A DNA stretch of 64,000 nucleotides from Pholis gunnellus (taxonomy: Eukaryota > Chordata > Actinopteri > Perciformes > Pholidae), in the NCBI GenBank assembly GCA_910591455.2, contig OU342824.1, forward strand, positions 3,133,001-3,197,000. Direction: 5' to 3'. The position numbers and the translations under genes are program-made. The notes under the pieces are model-generated. The model was not told where the DNA came from. It saw only the letters and a program-made list of their open reading frames with translations, and did no database searches. Positions 30,301 through 53,748 of this stretch are shown here, piece by piece (position 1 is the stretch's first letter; each line of letters opens with the position of its first letter).

Positions 30301-30657
30301 CAGAGAATAAAAAAACTGAGATATTTTTGGATGAATTGAAGTATATGGGGGCCGTGTTTAAAGAGTTCAAAAGAAAAAGTTTTCTCCAAGAATTCAAGGT
30401 AACACAGGGCGAGTAATTGATAAACAGTATTTCTCTTAAGTTCAATATTAGTAGTTTATGACATTATCTCAGTGCATTACATGTTCAGTGAAATGACTCA
30501 TCCCATTGTGATTCTCTGACAACCTTCTGAGTCCAGCTGTGCTGCTGTTGGGATGATTGCTGAATAGATGTTAACTGGAGTGTTTTCTCTTTGTCCAACA
30601 GAAGCTGCTTCAATCTCAGGAAGCGTCGATGATGTCATAGAAGACGAGCTGCTCTGA
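24368..30657 (+). CDS. tdrkh: TDRKH orthologue: Tudor and KH domain piRNA-pathway scaffold (567 aa)
   Basis: Twelve coding exons give 567 residues, against 561 in human TDRKH, with long shared stretches such as SDFLSLPFQAIEC and the C-terminal LSEAAS block. The family protein sits on the outer mitochondrial membrane, binds arginine-methylated PIWI proteins through its Tudor domain and supports piRNA 3' trimming in germ cells. Visible here: an N-terminal hydrophobic anchor (residues about 17-36); a KH1-like domain (about 54-115) whose GXXG loop is TYQA (67-70); KH2 with an intact GRGG loop (143-146); a basic linker; a run of 13 glutamates (281-293); and a Tudor domain (about 364-455) with the DLYYVDFGDNGD strand. 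The start at 24,368 is the first ATG of its exon; ATG 24,380 in the same frame is an alternative. Neighbours are tmem94 upstream and l3mbtl2 downstream, all in the same direction. Confidence 0.95.
26258..26296 (+). repeat. GAG/GAA codon run in tdrkh exon
   Basis: Thirteen glutamate codons in a row between KH2 and Tudor, mostly GAG and likely length-variable between individuals. Confidence 0.9.
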
Positions 30658-31359
30658 GACCAAAGACATGAAGAGACATCAAAGGTGTTGTTTGCTGGCT
30701 AGAGGACTGAATGAGTTGTAACATTCCACTCTGTCCATTAAAGTAAAGAGCTCTCCTCCTCTTGTCTTCCAGAGACCGTCCACTCCTCAGCATCGGTTCA
30801 AATGTCTGACCCCAACCGCATAAATCCTCATTGTGAAGCCATATTATTCAGCCATATTCAATTTATTAGTGTTACCACAGTACAGTCGCTATGTTTTGCC
30901 TTCATGCTGTTGTATTGTACAGCACCGCTCTGCTTCTATGTTTCGTTACTATGTTTTGTGTTCAAGAAATGATGAGAGGAACAGAAACAGAAAGCCAGTA
31001 TTATTTTTGAAAAAAGCACTGTGACGAGTCGGTGGAACGAGAGGGCAGCTGATTAGCTAATGTCTATTTTTTCTCAACTTGTATGTATATTAAGATTTTC
31101 ATGGTCTGTATATTTGGCCTGACAAGTTCTTGTATTTTGGAAATGAAACCATACAGTATTATTGAATTTGCTCCGCAGATTTTGTTCAGTATAATAATGT
31201 GGGATCTATTGAAGCATTCTCTAAGGACAGAAGAACGTGGTGGTTTACCTTCAGAGGTGTGAAAGACTGCACTATGATAAAGGATTTATTTTATGTCACA
31301 AGAATTGTCTGTCTTATTTTGATATGCTGGTCATATTACAAATGTACAGTATATTTCAA

Positions 31360-31365
31360 AATAAA
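31360..31365 (+). promoter_or_regulatory. tdrkh polyadenylation signal AATAAA
   Basis: Canonical hexamer about 700 bases after the tdrkh stop, in AT-rich sequence with a plausible cleavage site near 31,380. This defines a 3' UTR of 30,658 to about 31,385. A weaker ATTAAA at about 30,737 could give a short form. Confidence 0.5.
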
Positions 31366-31639
31366 GTAATGGATTAAGAAGAGCAAAACCATTTTACCCC
31401 AAATCTGCCTTTACCAGGTACTTGGAGAAGTGTTTATTCTCTAGTTTATCTTCTTTTTGCATAAATCCTAATTTATTTTAGTTATAGTTTGAGTCTTAAA
31501 GTGGTATGAAACTGAAGTGACTTAATTGTAAAACAACTAGTTTCACAATAAATATCCCTTCTACTTTTATTTGTGTTGGTTTGACATGAGCGATAAGGAG
31601 ACGTCTTATTCATAGAACTAAAGTCCAATAACGAGCCGA

Positions 31640-33010
31640 ATTTGTTTTATTGTAAATTCCTCTTTAGTTTTTTTCTTTTTAAGAGACGCAAAGCGCGACA
31701 GGTGACCCGGAAGTAAGAATATTTCAAAATAAAATTCAAAGCAATAGAATGACAGTGTCCAAGAAATTCTTATTTACAGTCCATGATGCAAACACATGCC
31801 AGGCTGACAGAAGACAAATTAATTAATATAGATAGATACATTTGGGCAGATTGGAGTATGTTAGGAACAGTATGTGACTACAGGTGGTTTCATATTCATG
31901 TACCATGTGCACAGCAAGAATCAACTTTTCTATTAATCGGTGCATTGTTTGATGCAATACAGTTCGTAATATAGTTTAATCAAAGACAATGTGTGTGCAG
32001 AGTTGTTGCTGTTAGCACTGATATTTATTTTTCAGAGAGATGGGAGTGAGCAGGTAACACTGTCAAGAGATGTGGATATTATGGGATTAATCCCAGTGAG
32101 TAGTAACATGATGAATACATTTCTGTGATATATTGCAGAGCCCTGACATATTTATGTGATGATTGTGTTGGTAAATGGGTCACAACTGTTTGCTGATTTT
32201 TTAATTATCGGAAGCAAACTGTCTGTATCTGTTTTATTACAATTTGAAGGAAAATGTCTTTCCATGAAAGGGAATGGTGCATTGTGGGAAATTGCATATT
32301 GATAAAAAGATGAGTGATGAGTGCAGTGATGATATAGTAATGAAGGTCAAAATGGGAAGCACAGGTGGTGCTATGACTAAGTGGTAACTGAAACAAGGTC
32401 CACTGAAGGCTGTTTAATAAGAATAAACCAAATATCTCTTTATTTTTCAATTGTCGTTATTTATTGCCTCATGATCAACACAGGTAAATAGAACTAAATG
32501 TATGGTTTAAATACACGTATACTGTCATCTAGTGGTAGAAATGGTGAACACTTACTCTGCGTCTACTTTTACAGGCTGTGCTCTGCATTCACTCAAGGAA
32601 CAAAATATGGTGGGAAAATAAATATCAGTGCTAACAGCAACAACTCTGCACACAAATTGTCTTTGATTAAACTATATTACGAACTGTATTGCATCAAACA
32701 ATGCACCGATTAATAGAAAAGTTGATTATTGCTGTGTACATGGACATGAATATGAAACCACCTGTAGTCACATACTGTTCCTAATATACTCCAATCTACA
32801 CGATCTATTTATATTCATTAATTTATTTTTATTCTAATGTTACCCTGCATCATGCTTGCATCATGGACTGTAAATAAGAATGTCTTGCATACGGTCATTC
32901 TATTGCCTTGAATTTTATTTTGAAATATTCTTACTTTCAGGTCACCTGTCTGTCTTTGTGTCTCTCTTCAAAAGAAAAAACCACAGAGGAATTTACAAAA
33001 AACATTAAAA
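31640..33010. repeat. Long inverted repeat (putative fold-back or non-autonomous DNA element)
   Basis: The left arm (about 31,640-32,031) and right arm (about 32,615-33,010) are reverse complements with high similarity, roughly 85-90% by eye. Some inner stretches of more than 70 bp are almost identical, for example around 31,937-32,030 against 32,616-32,707. The loop is about 583 bp (32,032-32,614) and shows no transposase-like frame. The arms contain no gene. The outer edge of the right arm is about 320 bp upstream of the l3mbtl2 start codon; the left arm begins about 270 bp after the tdrkh polyA signal. I could not identify a target-site duplication or terminal motif, so an inverted segmental duplication is an alternative to a transposon. 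Confidence 0.85.
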
Positions 33011-33119
33011 AAAACAATCAAAACGTACACGGACCTACTCTAGTTCTGTTCGAGGCCATTAAACTGAGGAGGCCATTCATTCATTTCCATTGCAGAGTCC
33101 ACTGTTTTGTTTCTGTGTG

Positions 33120-33330
33120 GGTCGATGACCTCCATTCCGGATTGACCAATTGCATGAAAGTAGGTTACGTTCGCACATGCGCAGAGGCAGCAGAGTAATT
33201 TGTTGATATCCTGCTTGGTAGTATTCATTTAGACTTTGGTATTTCAAAACCAGAATTTATCCCCAGCGTATGGGGTTTTATTTGCACTGGGCAGCACAGT
33301 TACATAGAACGTTATCTATATGAAGGGCTG
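33120..33330 (+). promoter_or_regulatory. Probable l3mbtl2 promoter and 5' UTR with NRF1-like site
   Basis: CGCACATGCGCAG at 33,172-33,184 resembles the NRF1 motif common in TATA-less housekeeping promoters. A CCAAT box lies at 33,146-33,150 and no TATA box is apparent. These lie 150-190 bases before the l3mbtl2 ATG. A three-codon upstream ORF, ATG at 33,320 and TGA at 33,329-33,331, overlaps the main start (TGATG). The transcription start is not located. Confidence 0.45.
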
Positions 33331-44789
<11,459 letters not shown>

Positions 44790-47700
44790 TGTCGGGACGC
44801 AGCGGAACAAAAAGACAGAAAAAGACACGCCTCTGGGGAAACAACCCCCCAGCAAGGATCAGGAACACGGAGTCAAACTACTTCGAATCACACTCAGACC
44901 AACGCCGCCGGCCTTCCATGGAGTACAGTACAGGAGATGTCGAGGTCAGCTTCAAGCTTCTGAAAAAAAAAAAAGGTCCAGAAGGGATCACTCCTCTGAA
45001 CAGTTTCTGTAACCTTGTAGCCGTGTGTGCACGTAATCACTCACAAAAACACCTGGGTCACACATGTTTGGGCATTCTCTTTTCGCACCACCCTCGGATG
45101 GTGCGACGTCGTTCTCTCCTCTCCTGTCTGAATCATCCAATCAGACGAGAGGGATTCGGATGGATGGAACACCACACCCTCTTCTCCACAGGAGTGGGAG
45201 TCCAGCCCTCCCTGCCTCTGCCACGATCTGGGCTGCACACAGAGACCTGTAGAAACTGTGAGAAACCATCTGAGCCAGGTGTTTCCTTTCTTTTGTTGTT
45301 TTCAGGTGGCAGAGTCCGCCGCTGACCGGCCTGAGGACAGCCCCGAGGCTGGCAGGAAGAGGAACACAGTTGTGGATATTTTGATTATTTTCTTCTGAAA
45401 ACAATATTGCCAGCTGGACTTATACTTTGTTAATAGTACTTGAAGTTTTTTTAATCTTTTTTTTTTTCTTTCTTATTTTGTAATGATTTTGGAGTTGTTT
45501 TTGTCTTAATGTGCTTATTTTGCATTTTCAGTTTTTTGGTGGCTGTGTGGGAAACTTGATGTGCGTTGTTTTCATAAAGGTGATTATATTCATATAGTAT
45601 GTGGAGACCTGTTCAAATAGAACCACAGAGTATACATATAGAGGACTGTGATTTCAGTACAGTGCTGCTCAGCATTACTGATATTGCGCTTATTATTTTT
45701 AAATTTCATTTTGTTTCTGCCGATATTTGCCAGAGCATGTCCACAGCAGCAGTCGTTCCTCATTACAGAAGCTAAGCTCTGACCCAACACGAGACCGTGT
45801 GAGGGTTCTATTGGAGCACCAATAATGTTCTCGTATATTAGACTGGATGCAGCTTTGAATAGTAATCCACCATAACCTTTGATTTATTTAGTTACAGAAC
45901 TCCTCTCCTACAATCCTTTGGGCTCTCGCTGTACTTCACTCAGCCTTTCCTTCACCGTCGGGCTGGTGACCCTGCCTGTAGATGACTTTGGATCACATTA
46001 TCCCGGAGAGGCTTAAGTCTCATGAGGTCACCAGGTTGGGTGTGTTTGATAGCTGTCGTGTGGAGTTCTTTGTAGGGACCTAATCGCAGTAAGCCGAACT
46101 CACACAGGACCGCTGACTCCTGAGCCCATTCAAAGCCCTCACTGCTTCTGTAATGTTGAACGGAAACTGTGGCGCTGTGGAGATGAAAGCTTTTTTTCCA
46201 TTTAAAAAAAACAAACAAACATAAAAATTCACGTTAAGTCTGAAAGGAATACTTAATGAGAAACAATTAGCCTTGTGTGACCGCAGAGAGCTGCAGGGTC
46301 TTGTTGTATAACAGAGAAACCTTACTGGTATGATCGGGTACACTCTGACACGTTGTCACTGTCCAGCCCCACAACACGTACGTTCACCGTGTGTGTGTGT
46401 GTCTGTGTGTGTCTGTGAGGTGACGTGACGTGACGCAGCGGACCCGGGTGGGCCTGCGTGTCCTCTGAACCGGGCTGCAGGTGCTCCTGTTGTGTTCATG
46501 TCTGCTGTATTTAAACCCAGAGGAGGATTGCGCTCAACGTTCCATCTGGAGGTCCTCACTGATCTGGAGTCTGCCGTCACACTTAGACACTCATTCAGTA
46601 AGACGTTATAGGCACTTAATGCCTGTTAGAGAAGCAAATAGGAATAGTTTCTTTTTCTCTTTAGAAGATATGTATTAACAACTACAGTGGGAACAAAAAG
46701 AATGTTTCTACTTCCTCATTCTGGCTGTAAATTATGAATTGCAAATTGCTTACACGGCAGATATGATTTTGAACCCACAGAGGCTCTGTGTCTGTGAATG
46801 GACTATATGTAATATTTAAGTAGCACACTGTTCTTCTGTTTGCTTATCATTTAAAGATGTATAAGCGAAGAAGTAATCTCTTTTTTTCTGTTAGTAATGT
46901 ATGAATTGAACACTGACTGTGTGTCACAGTGGAGACTCCGTACATCAGCAGCTGTAGCATCAGTCTGTGGTTTCTGTGTGAACACAACAGGTTGGACTCA
47001 TCAAGCAGTTTTGTTTTCCAAATGCGAAAAAAACGGAATATGTTCAATATTTGATTAGGGTAATATGCAAAGCTTTCATGTTTTTTTTGTTGTTTTTATT
47101 ATTGAGCAGGTTGTTCTCATGTCAGAGCCATATGTATGCAAGCTAGTTTATGATTCACCTGAGCCACAGAATAACAGCGTTGTTAATAATGAAACATGAA
47201 CAATGCACTGCTTTTCCAATATCCTCAGAGGGCACACAACACGACAGGATCTAACAGTGGCATAAATACACAGATTCTATATATATAAATCTATATTCTT
47301 CAGGACGTTGATGGTATCGACTTTCACACCCTGATGAGTCACAGCTCCACGCTCGGCCGTGGAGAAGACTCCTTTCATTCTCCTTGGAGCTAGATCTTTG
47401 AGCTGTTTATCTACTACCTCCTGATGCTAGCCACGTTTAGCTACAACCACCGCGTGAAACCGACTACGGCAGTGTGTTAGCATATGCAAATGAAAGTGAT
47501 TTACCTAAAAAATGATCCTCTTGAAGACTAGACACCAAACATGGAAGAATGGTATCACAGCACACGAGCTAGTCTTCTAATTAGAATGATATGCAATAAT
47601 AACAGATCCCATATTTTGCTGTGTTAAATAAATCTTATAGCACCCTCAAATGTCATGATCACTACATTAATATAATTAACAGATGAGATGATTTAACAGA

Positions 47701-50700
47701 ATGCTATTGTATAACTGGAGCAGATTTTCCACTTTTCAGTGACGGTAAAGATCCATCATTTCTCTTTCTACCAGTAAGGTTCATGATTAGATTCTCAGGA
47801 AGTTTGTTTCTTTTTTCTTTTGGGATGTAAGGGTCGTAACTACAAGTGTGAATCAGCTGGGTTCCATCATGTTCATCTCTGTGGAAGCCAATGAGTAGCC
47901 ACGGTAACGACAAACCTGTGAGTCGGTGAAGTAGCGCCTGTAGAGCGCGATCACGCCGTTACATCCTACTTTGAGTTTACAGCCCAACATCTGGTCACTT
48001 CTGTTTGGAATGAACCGAGAACAAAAGGCAAAGAAATTCAAATCACAGAAATTCCACTGGGTGGTTTTCAGAGTAAAGTAAATGAATACTTTACATGAAT
48101 TGGTATTTCAACATGAAGTATCCGGTAGTGGGTATTTCAGGGTTCTAGTTATCAGGGCTCTTATTTGCTTCCACACTATTCAAACAGAAGTGTTGTCTCA
48201 CAAACCATCTGATGCATTTCTGTCCACGCTCCGGAGCTTTTTATTCTGCCTCCATGTTAAGGTCTACATTTAAGTCATGACACAATGTTTGTAGTTTGAT
48301 TTTTGTGGCTTCCTGCTTTCAGTTTTCATTTGTTAACAGGATGTGGCATTCGTGTTTTTTTTCCAGTTTCCTTTCTTTTTGAAAGTGTCTCCTGATCAGA
48401 TTGGACACAGAGCCCAGCTGAAACGCGAAGCTTCTCAGACCAAATGAGCAATAACAAGACAATGTCTCACAATCATTTGAAGCAGATTGGTTTCAGGTTT
48501 CAGGATCAGTCCCAGGAGGGTTTTTGTTCCTGTGATGTTGGAGGCAGAGCAAAGCATTAAAGTACTTCACGACCAAACTGCATTAATATCTTAGTACAAA
48601 AAAAGAAAGAAGAAGACTGTTCTATTGACTAATGCTGCTACCTTCCTCTAGATTAACCCGAAATACTTAAACGCACAATCAACACTGTTTTGGATCCTCT
48701 GTTTCTCACTCCTTGTAGATATTAAAACGCTTTCTTGTTTCTCCTTGATCCCCAAATCTAAAAAAAAGAAAGGAACAAGTGTGACCTCCATCCATGGGTA
48801 GCTGTGTAGTAGAAGTGTTTGAGCGTAGAGGCGGTGATTGGGTGCACTGATCAGCTGAGTGCATGTAGAGCAGAGCGCGTTGTGCCGATGTCGTGCTGAG
48901 CTTGTTTGTTTTTTCTGTTGTAACCGTCTTTGGTTGTTCTTCAGTCTGTCTGTGTTTCTTCCTCTTCAGTTGTGATCAGATAACGTGTGGCTGCCCATGT
49001 CTGCCCAGAAAGGAAATGAAAAGTGGGGCATGATGAAAAAAAACTCATGCTAAATCCAGATTTAAAGTAAAAATGATGAGATACTAAATAAATACACGTG
49101 TCTTACTCAGGAAACACTGGACTTTTTGATTTGGACCGTTTCATTTTTGACTTCTCTTCTCTGTTTGTTTGGCTCAGTGAATCAAAGTTCTGACCCAGTA
49201 TCTCACAACTTTGACTCATAATATTGATGTAGTATATAATAATGTTGGTTATCATCATTTTGGTGTCCAGATGTTGAGGTATCTCATAACTGATTAAGGA
49301 ACTACATTTGGACTTCCTATTTCATAATTCTTACTCACGTCCCTCTCTTTGGCAGTCTTGGGCTTCCACAGGGATGCTGATGTTGTTGCAGAGCTCTTCC
49401 TGTATTTGGATATTTGTTTTGTTTTTTCTTGGATACTAACACGGGTCTTTTGTATGTGATAGCCCCCCCCCCCTCCCCCCATTATATTAAACCATTATAT
49501 TGTGGTGCTATATATATATTTGATAAAAATGACTTAATGTATTGGGATTACTATTGTCTGAAAATAATTGTGAGTTGAGAGGGTTATTGTGCAAAATTTA
49601 TTTTGGATACAAATGAAAAAAAAAATCTATGTTAATAATTATAAATCTATTGATATTAACACTGACCCCTGAGGTACATTATTAGATTACAGTTTAAAGT
49701 TTGTACATCTTTTTGATAGTGTATACCATTTTCCTTTCATATGGTAAATCTGTGCTGTGATCGAGCTTTGATAGACTTTGTAAATAAAGCCAAATGTTTG
49801 GATCATAATCTTGGTTGTAATGGATGGCTTCTTTGTTTACAAGCATTGCAAACTGTTTCCGCATGGCTGTGAAAGTTTATCTGGTGATTTTGTAAGATCT
49901 GACTTTTACACTGAATAAAAAGGCTTATGACTTACGACTGTTTCAGCACGTCGTCCTTTGCACACAGTCAAACTGGCAGCACATGGCTGAGGCGTTTAAA
50001 GGAGCCGTGGACGTGACACCACTGCTCCATCCAGATGTTATGCTTTGTCACACTAGCTGTAATGCTCCCATTTAAAAAAAATTAAAAATCATAGTATAGT
50101 GCATCAAAGTCATAGCATGTCAAAACAAGTCTTTGAAATAAATGTAGGAGACTAAATGGAAAGTACAGTTCGGGTACCTGACAAAGTACTTTCCTGAGTA
50201 TATATATACACCAAGTATATATATACTCCAGTTGGCTTTCTGCCGCTTCCTGCACTGTGATATTCATTTATCGCCGTTATGTTTGTTTATTTTAAATTTC
50301 ATTGTTTGAATTGTGCAAAAATAAATATGTTAATTCCACCAATGCATTACCTTATATATGGATAATGCAAGGATGGTGAATTAGTGTGAAATTACATTTC
50401 CGTAAGATGGACATTCTTTCACATTTAGCCATGTCCTGACTCTGCTGCTAGCTTTCACACTGAAACATAAGTATGCGAGCTAGGTTTGCAAATAAACGCA
50501 CTGCTTTTCCACTTTTGAGGGCAGCAATCATATGACATGATATCAAAGTAGCATCAATGTCACAATACTAGGATTGTGCACAGGTTACAAACCCTAAGTA
50601 TTCAGAAGACATGACTAGAGCCAGATGTTTGTGCCATCAGCCTTTACAGCCGCTAGTTTATTGCCTAGTGTGCAATAAACTAGTTAGAAATCACAAGTTA

Positions 50701-50950
50701 GATTTCCATTTGTGGCCGTTTCGCAAGCAAAAGCAGCAGCAGCCCTGGTCTGAGTGTATGCAGTAATATGGACATTTAATAAAGTACGATTCTGACACTG
50801 ATCTCAGATTAGATTTCCCTCCGATCCTGCCTGGGAGCAGATAAGAACCAGCGCTTTATACATTTATCATAATCCTCCCATTAGAGTTCAGGTCACCACA
50901 GGATCAGCTGTACATTAGTGTTGCATGTTATCTGACCAATGAATGAAGAG
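44790..50950. other. l3mbtl2 3' UTR and convergent spacer to nme2; no further gene seen
   Basis: Past the l3mbtl2 stop, open frames continue to about 45,325 but have no family resemblance. A CATAAA-type signal near 45,574 may end a short 3' UTR. Canonical AATAAA hexamers at about 49,784 and 49,914 could end a much longer one. The rest is AT-rich with a C tract (49,463-49,480) and a perfect AT-rich hairpin (50,196-50,228). l3mbtl2 and nme2 converge here. Confidence 0.45.
50196..50228. repeat. Perfect AT-rich hairpin
   Basis: GAGTATATATATAC (50,196-50,209) and its reverse complement (50,215-50,228) are separated by five bases, about 740 bases past the nme2 polyA signal. Confidence 0.9.
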
Positions 50951-50970
50951 ACCATTTGTATTGTGTTCAT

Positions 50971-50976
50971 TTTATT
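50971..50976 (-). promoter_or_regulatory. nme2 polyadenylation signal AATAAA (minus strand)
   Basis: TTTATT on the plus strand reads AATAAA on the minus strand, about 280 bases past the nme2 stop codon. This is a compact 3' UTR, as usual for this gene, with cleavage expected near 50,950. Confidence 0.6.
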
Positions 50977-51255
50977 GGAAAGCAGATCACCTTTTAACAA
51001 AGACAGCTTCAGTCATTAACTGTACATGTCAAGGAATGAATGGAATGTTTCTAAAAGGAATAGCGCGGAGGAATGAATTCAGACTGGACATGAGACCAGA
51101 TCAAGTACAGTATGATGATAAGAGGGCGATGTGAGGATCAGATGTTAAGAACTTCAGTTGTTCTCCCCTCTAGGCTATGGACTTAAACAGGAAATGTGAG
51201 GCAAAAGTTGACTGGTCTCCAACCAGTGCAAGGACCGCTGCAGGCCCCAGAGGGC

Positions 51256-53744
51256 TCAGTAGAGCCAGCTGAAGGCACAGCTAGTGTAGCTGACCAGCTC
51301 GTCGTCTTTGAACCACAGGGAAATCTCCTTGTTGGCACTCTCCACCGAGTCGCTGCCGTGGATGATGTTCCTAGGAAGAAGAAAAAAGGACGGAGATATA
51401 TAAAGTGAAGAAAAGAGCAATGCAAAGAAGCAGAGATGATTTATGTTGAGATTACTGACTGTTTGCATAATGTGTTGGAAGTCACATTAAAGTACTCACT
51501 TGCTGACGTCAATGCAGAAGTCTCCTCTGATGGTTCCAGGCTTGGAATCAGCAGGGTTGGTCTCACCCAGCATCACCCTGCCTGTCTTCACCACACCTTT
51601 GCCCTCCCACACCTGGAACACATGCGGCATGAAGCCAGCTGCTGTTAGCTCTTCTCCAGTAGCCTCACAATCAACATTTCTCTAACATTGTGGGAAATTA
51701 TAACGCCAGCGGGTTTTATCTTTGTTAACTCGTCTCCTGGTTCAACTGACATACCACACAGTCTTATACAATCTCCTCTTACCATGGCAACCACTGGACC
51801 AGAGCTCATGTACTTGATGAGGGTAGGAAAGAATGGCCTGTCCTTCAGGTCGATGTAGTGCTCAGTCAAGTGCTCCTTGGAGGCCTGCAGCACGGAGAAA
51901 GATACAGAGCTTATTAAGCACATCCACATGTGAAACCAACGTACATGAAATATTGATTCTGTCCATGTTGTACAAGTACAACGCCATGTGGGGCTAGTGA
52001 ATGTTGCACGATGCTTGCTTGATCAGTCAAGTGGTTATATAAAAAAACAAACATTTTGTAGTGTCACATGTGCCGTACCGGTCGCAGGGACTCACGATAC
52101 CAGGAAGGAGAGTTTATAAGCTGAATTGCAAGAGAGCATTTCAGTTATAATAAACGGTCTAAAGTGCTTTAAATGGTTGAGGATTAAAACATTTCAGGAT
52201 TTTAGGCAAATGAATAACCATGAAGCGCTTTAAAGGAGAAGTCAGTAAAATATGAAAATGTACAGACAGAACCCATAGAGGGTCAAACTGGGCTGATACG
52301 ATGCTGTCCATTAGTACCAACTAAAAGCAGAGCAGCTGCATTGTTTTTTTTACAAACTGGTGGAGCTAGATTAGTTATTGTAGTCATTGGGTTGAGCCAA
52401 AAAACAAATAAGAGCACCGAGAGAAAAGACTTCTCCTGAAACAGGACTTTAGTTGGTATGGGAGGATGTGAGACAAACTCTAGATCAATTTACTTAAACG
52501 ATTAAACACAATTTGACAACATTGGTCTTTGTAGGCTTTTGATAACGGCTAATAAATAAAACTATTTGTATGGGGCAAGAAAAAAAAAAAAAACTATTTT
52601 GGACAAGAGAACCACCAACAACAATGAACCCTGATCAGTTATTGTTTCCACTAGTTGCATGCATCACACGGTGTTGCCAACTCTATTTTCAAAGCTACTG
52701 ACCCCATGTCATCTTCAATAGTTTTGGGGAGAAAGCCATGTCGTCCAATCAGAACGCTGCAGCTATCCTGATCAAGGGGTGCGCCACACACACACGACAA
52801 TGTCATGACACAGCTTTCTGACCTTTGTTGGCTTCTGTGAAGTCCAACGACAAGCCTCTGAAGCAGACTACAAGCCCAGCAAGTACTGCATCCTATTTGT
52901 TCACAGCTGGCACAACAGACCTCAGGTCACATGGTTGTTACGTCCCACTTCCACAAGTTGAACAACGAGAAACCCTCTGAGGAGATAACTCCGCTCTGAC
53001 GCTGTGGGACAAAACAGCCACCTACTGCTGAACAGCTAGTGAACAAGCCGACCAAGTCAGTGTGCAAGTCATTAAAGTGGGAAGACCTTGTAGTTATTGG
53101 CAACTTGAGATGGCCAGTTCTCCTTCAACGGTTCAGCAAGAAGACAATTAAAATACACCTCGCAGCCCTACGTTCTCTGGACAGGCCTCTGTGCTCCTCA
53201 TTCAAACTGTACATTGACCCTTTTCTATTTGACCTTCTACTGCACCACCAACCAAGGATTTCAATTAGGAGTTAATCTCCTTCACCTTGGTAATAGGGAG
53301 GGGAACTTTTGCATGTGTTGTAGTTGACATGAATTCTTGCATAATGCAGGATTATACATGAACACACTTCCTGGTGAAAGTGGCAGCCCACTCTGTCCCA
53401 GATTCACACGTTAGAGGTCTAAGAGTCTTTGACTCAGTGCTAATCTATGCTACAGTCAGGAATAGTCCAGCAGGCTTATCCGCTCACCGGAGGTTCTTAA
53501 CCGCAACACCGCACACTCACAAAACCATGTCCTGTGGATGGTTAAAAATAACACCAGCAATTAAGGAAAGCAACCGAATTCAGAGGAAGAACCGTATAAA
53601 GAAACGTGTACTTACATGGAGCATCTTCATGCCCGCGAGTTTGAAGCCTTTCATCTCAAACCTCTTGATGACCTCTCCAATGATGCCCCTCTGCACGCCA
53701 TCGGGCTTGATGGCAATGAATGTGCGCTCCTTCAACTCAGCCAT
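51256..53744 (-). CDS. nme2: Nucleoside diphosphate kinase, NME2-type (152 aa)
   Basis: Four coding exons on the minus strand, 53,744-53,616, 51,884-51,783, 51,612-51,500 and 51,370-51,256, give 152 residues, the same length as human NME2. The enzyme moves the gamma phosphate from ATP to other nucleoside diphosphates through a phosphohistidine. The sequence has the family blocks FIAIKPDGVQRG, DRPFFPTLIKYM, VWEGKGVVKTGR and GETNPADSKPGTIRGDFC. The catalytic histidine is in NIIHGSDS (residue 119 here, one more than human His118 because of an extra N-terminal residue). Introns are GT-AG and in frame. Intron 51,613-51,782 is short; 51,885-53,615 is AT-rich with nothing recognised. Teleosts carry several nme2 copies, and I cannot say which this is. 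Confidence 0.96.
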
Positions 53745-53748
53745 GATT

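Larger units (their letters stand above)
24337..30657 (+). other. tdrkh: tdrkh exon map and intron contents
   Basis: Coding exons: 24,368-24,497 (exon begins 24,337), 24,635-24,729, 25,441-25,642, 25,771-25,910, 25,985-26,339, 26,458-26,624, 27,237-27,412, 27,763-27,827, 27,960-28,111, 28,210-28,320, 28,970-29,024, 30,602-30,657 (TGA). All introns are GT-AG and every junction keeps frame. Intron 24,730-25,440 is AT-rich with a 20-bp inverted repeat (25,037-25,056 against 25,220-25,239). Intron 28,321-28,969 has a GAA run near 28,470. Intron 29,025-30,601 holds a short fish repeat near 29,070-29,190 and a C tract at 30,066. I see nothing notable in 26,625-27,236 or 27,413-27,762. Confidence 0.88.
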
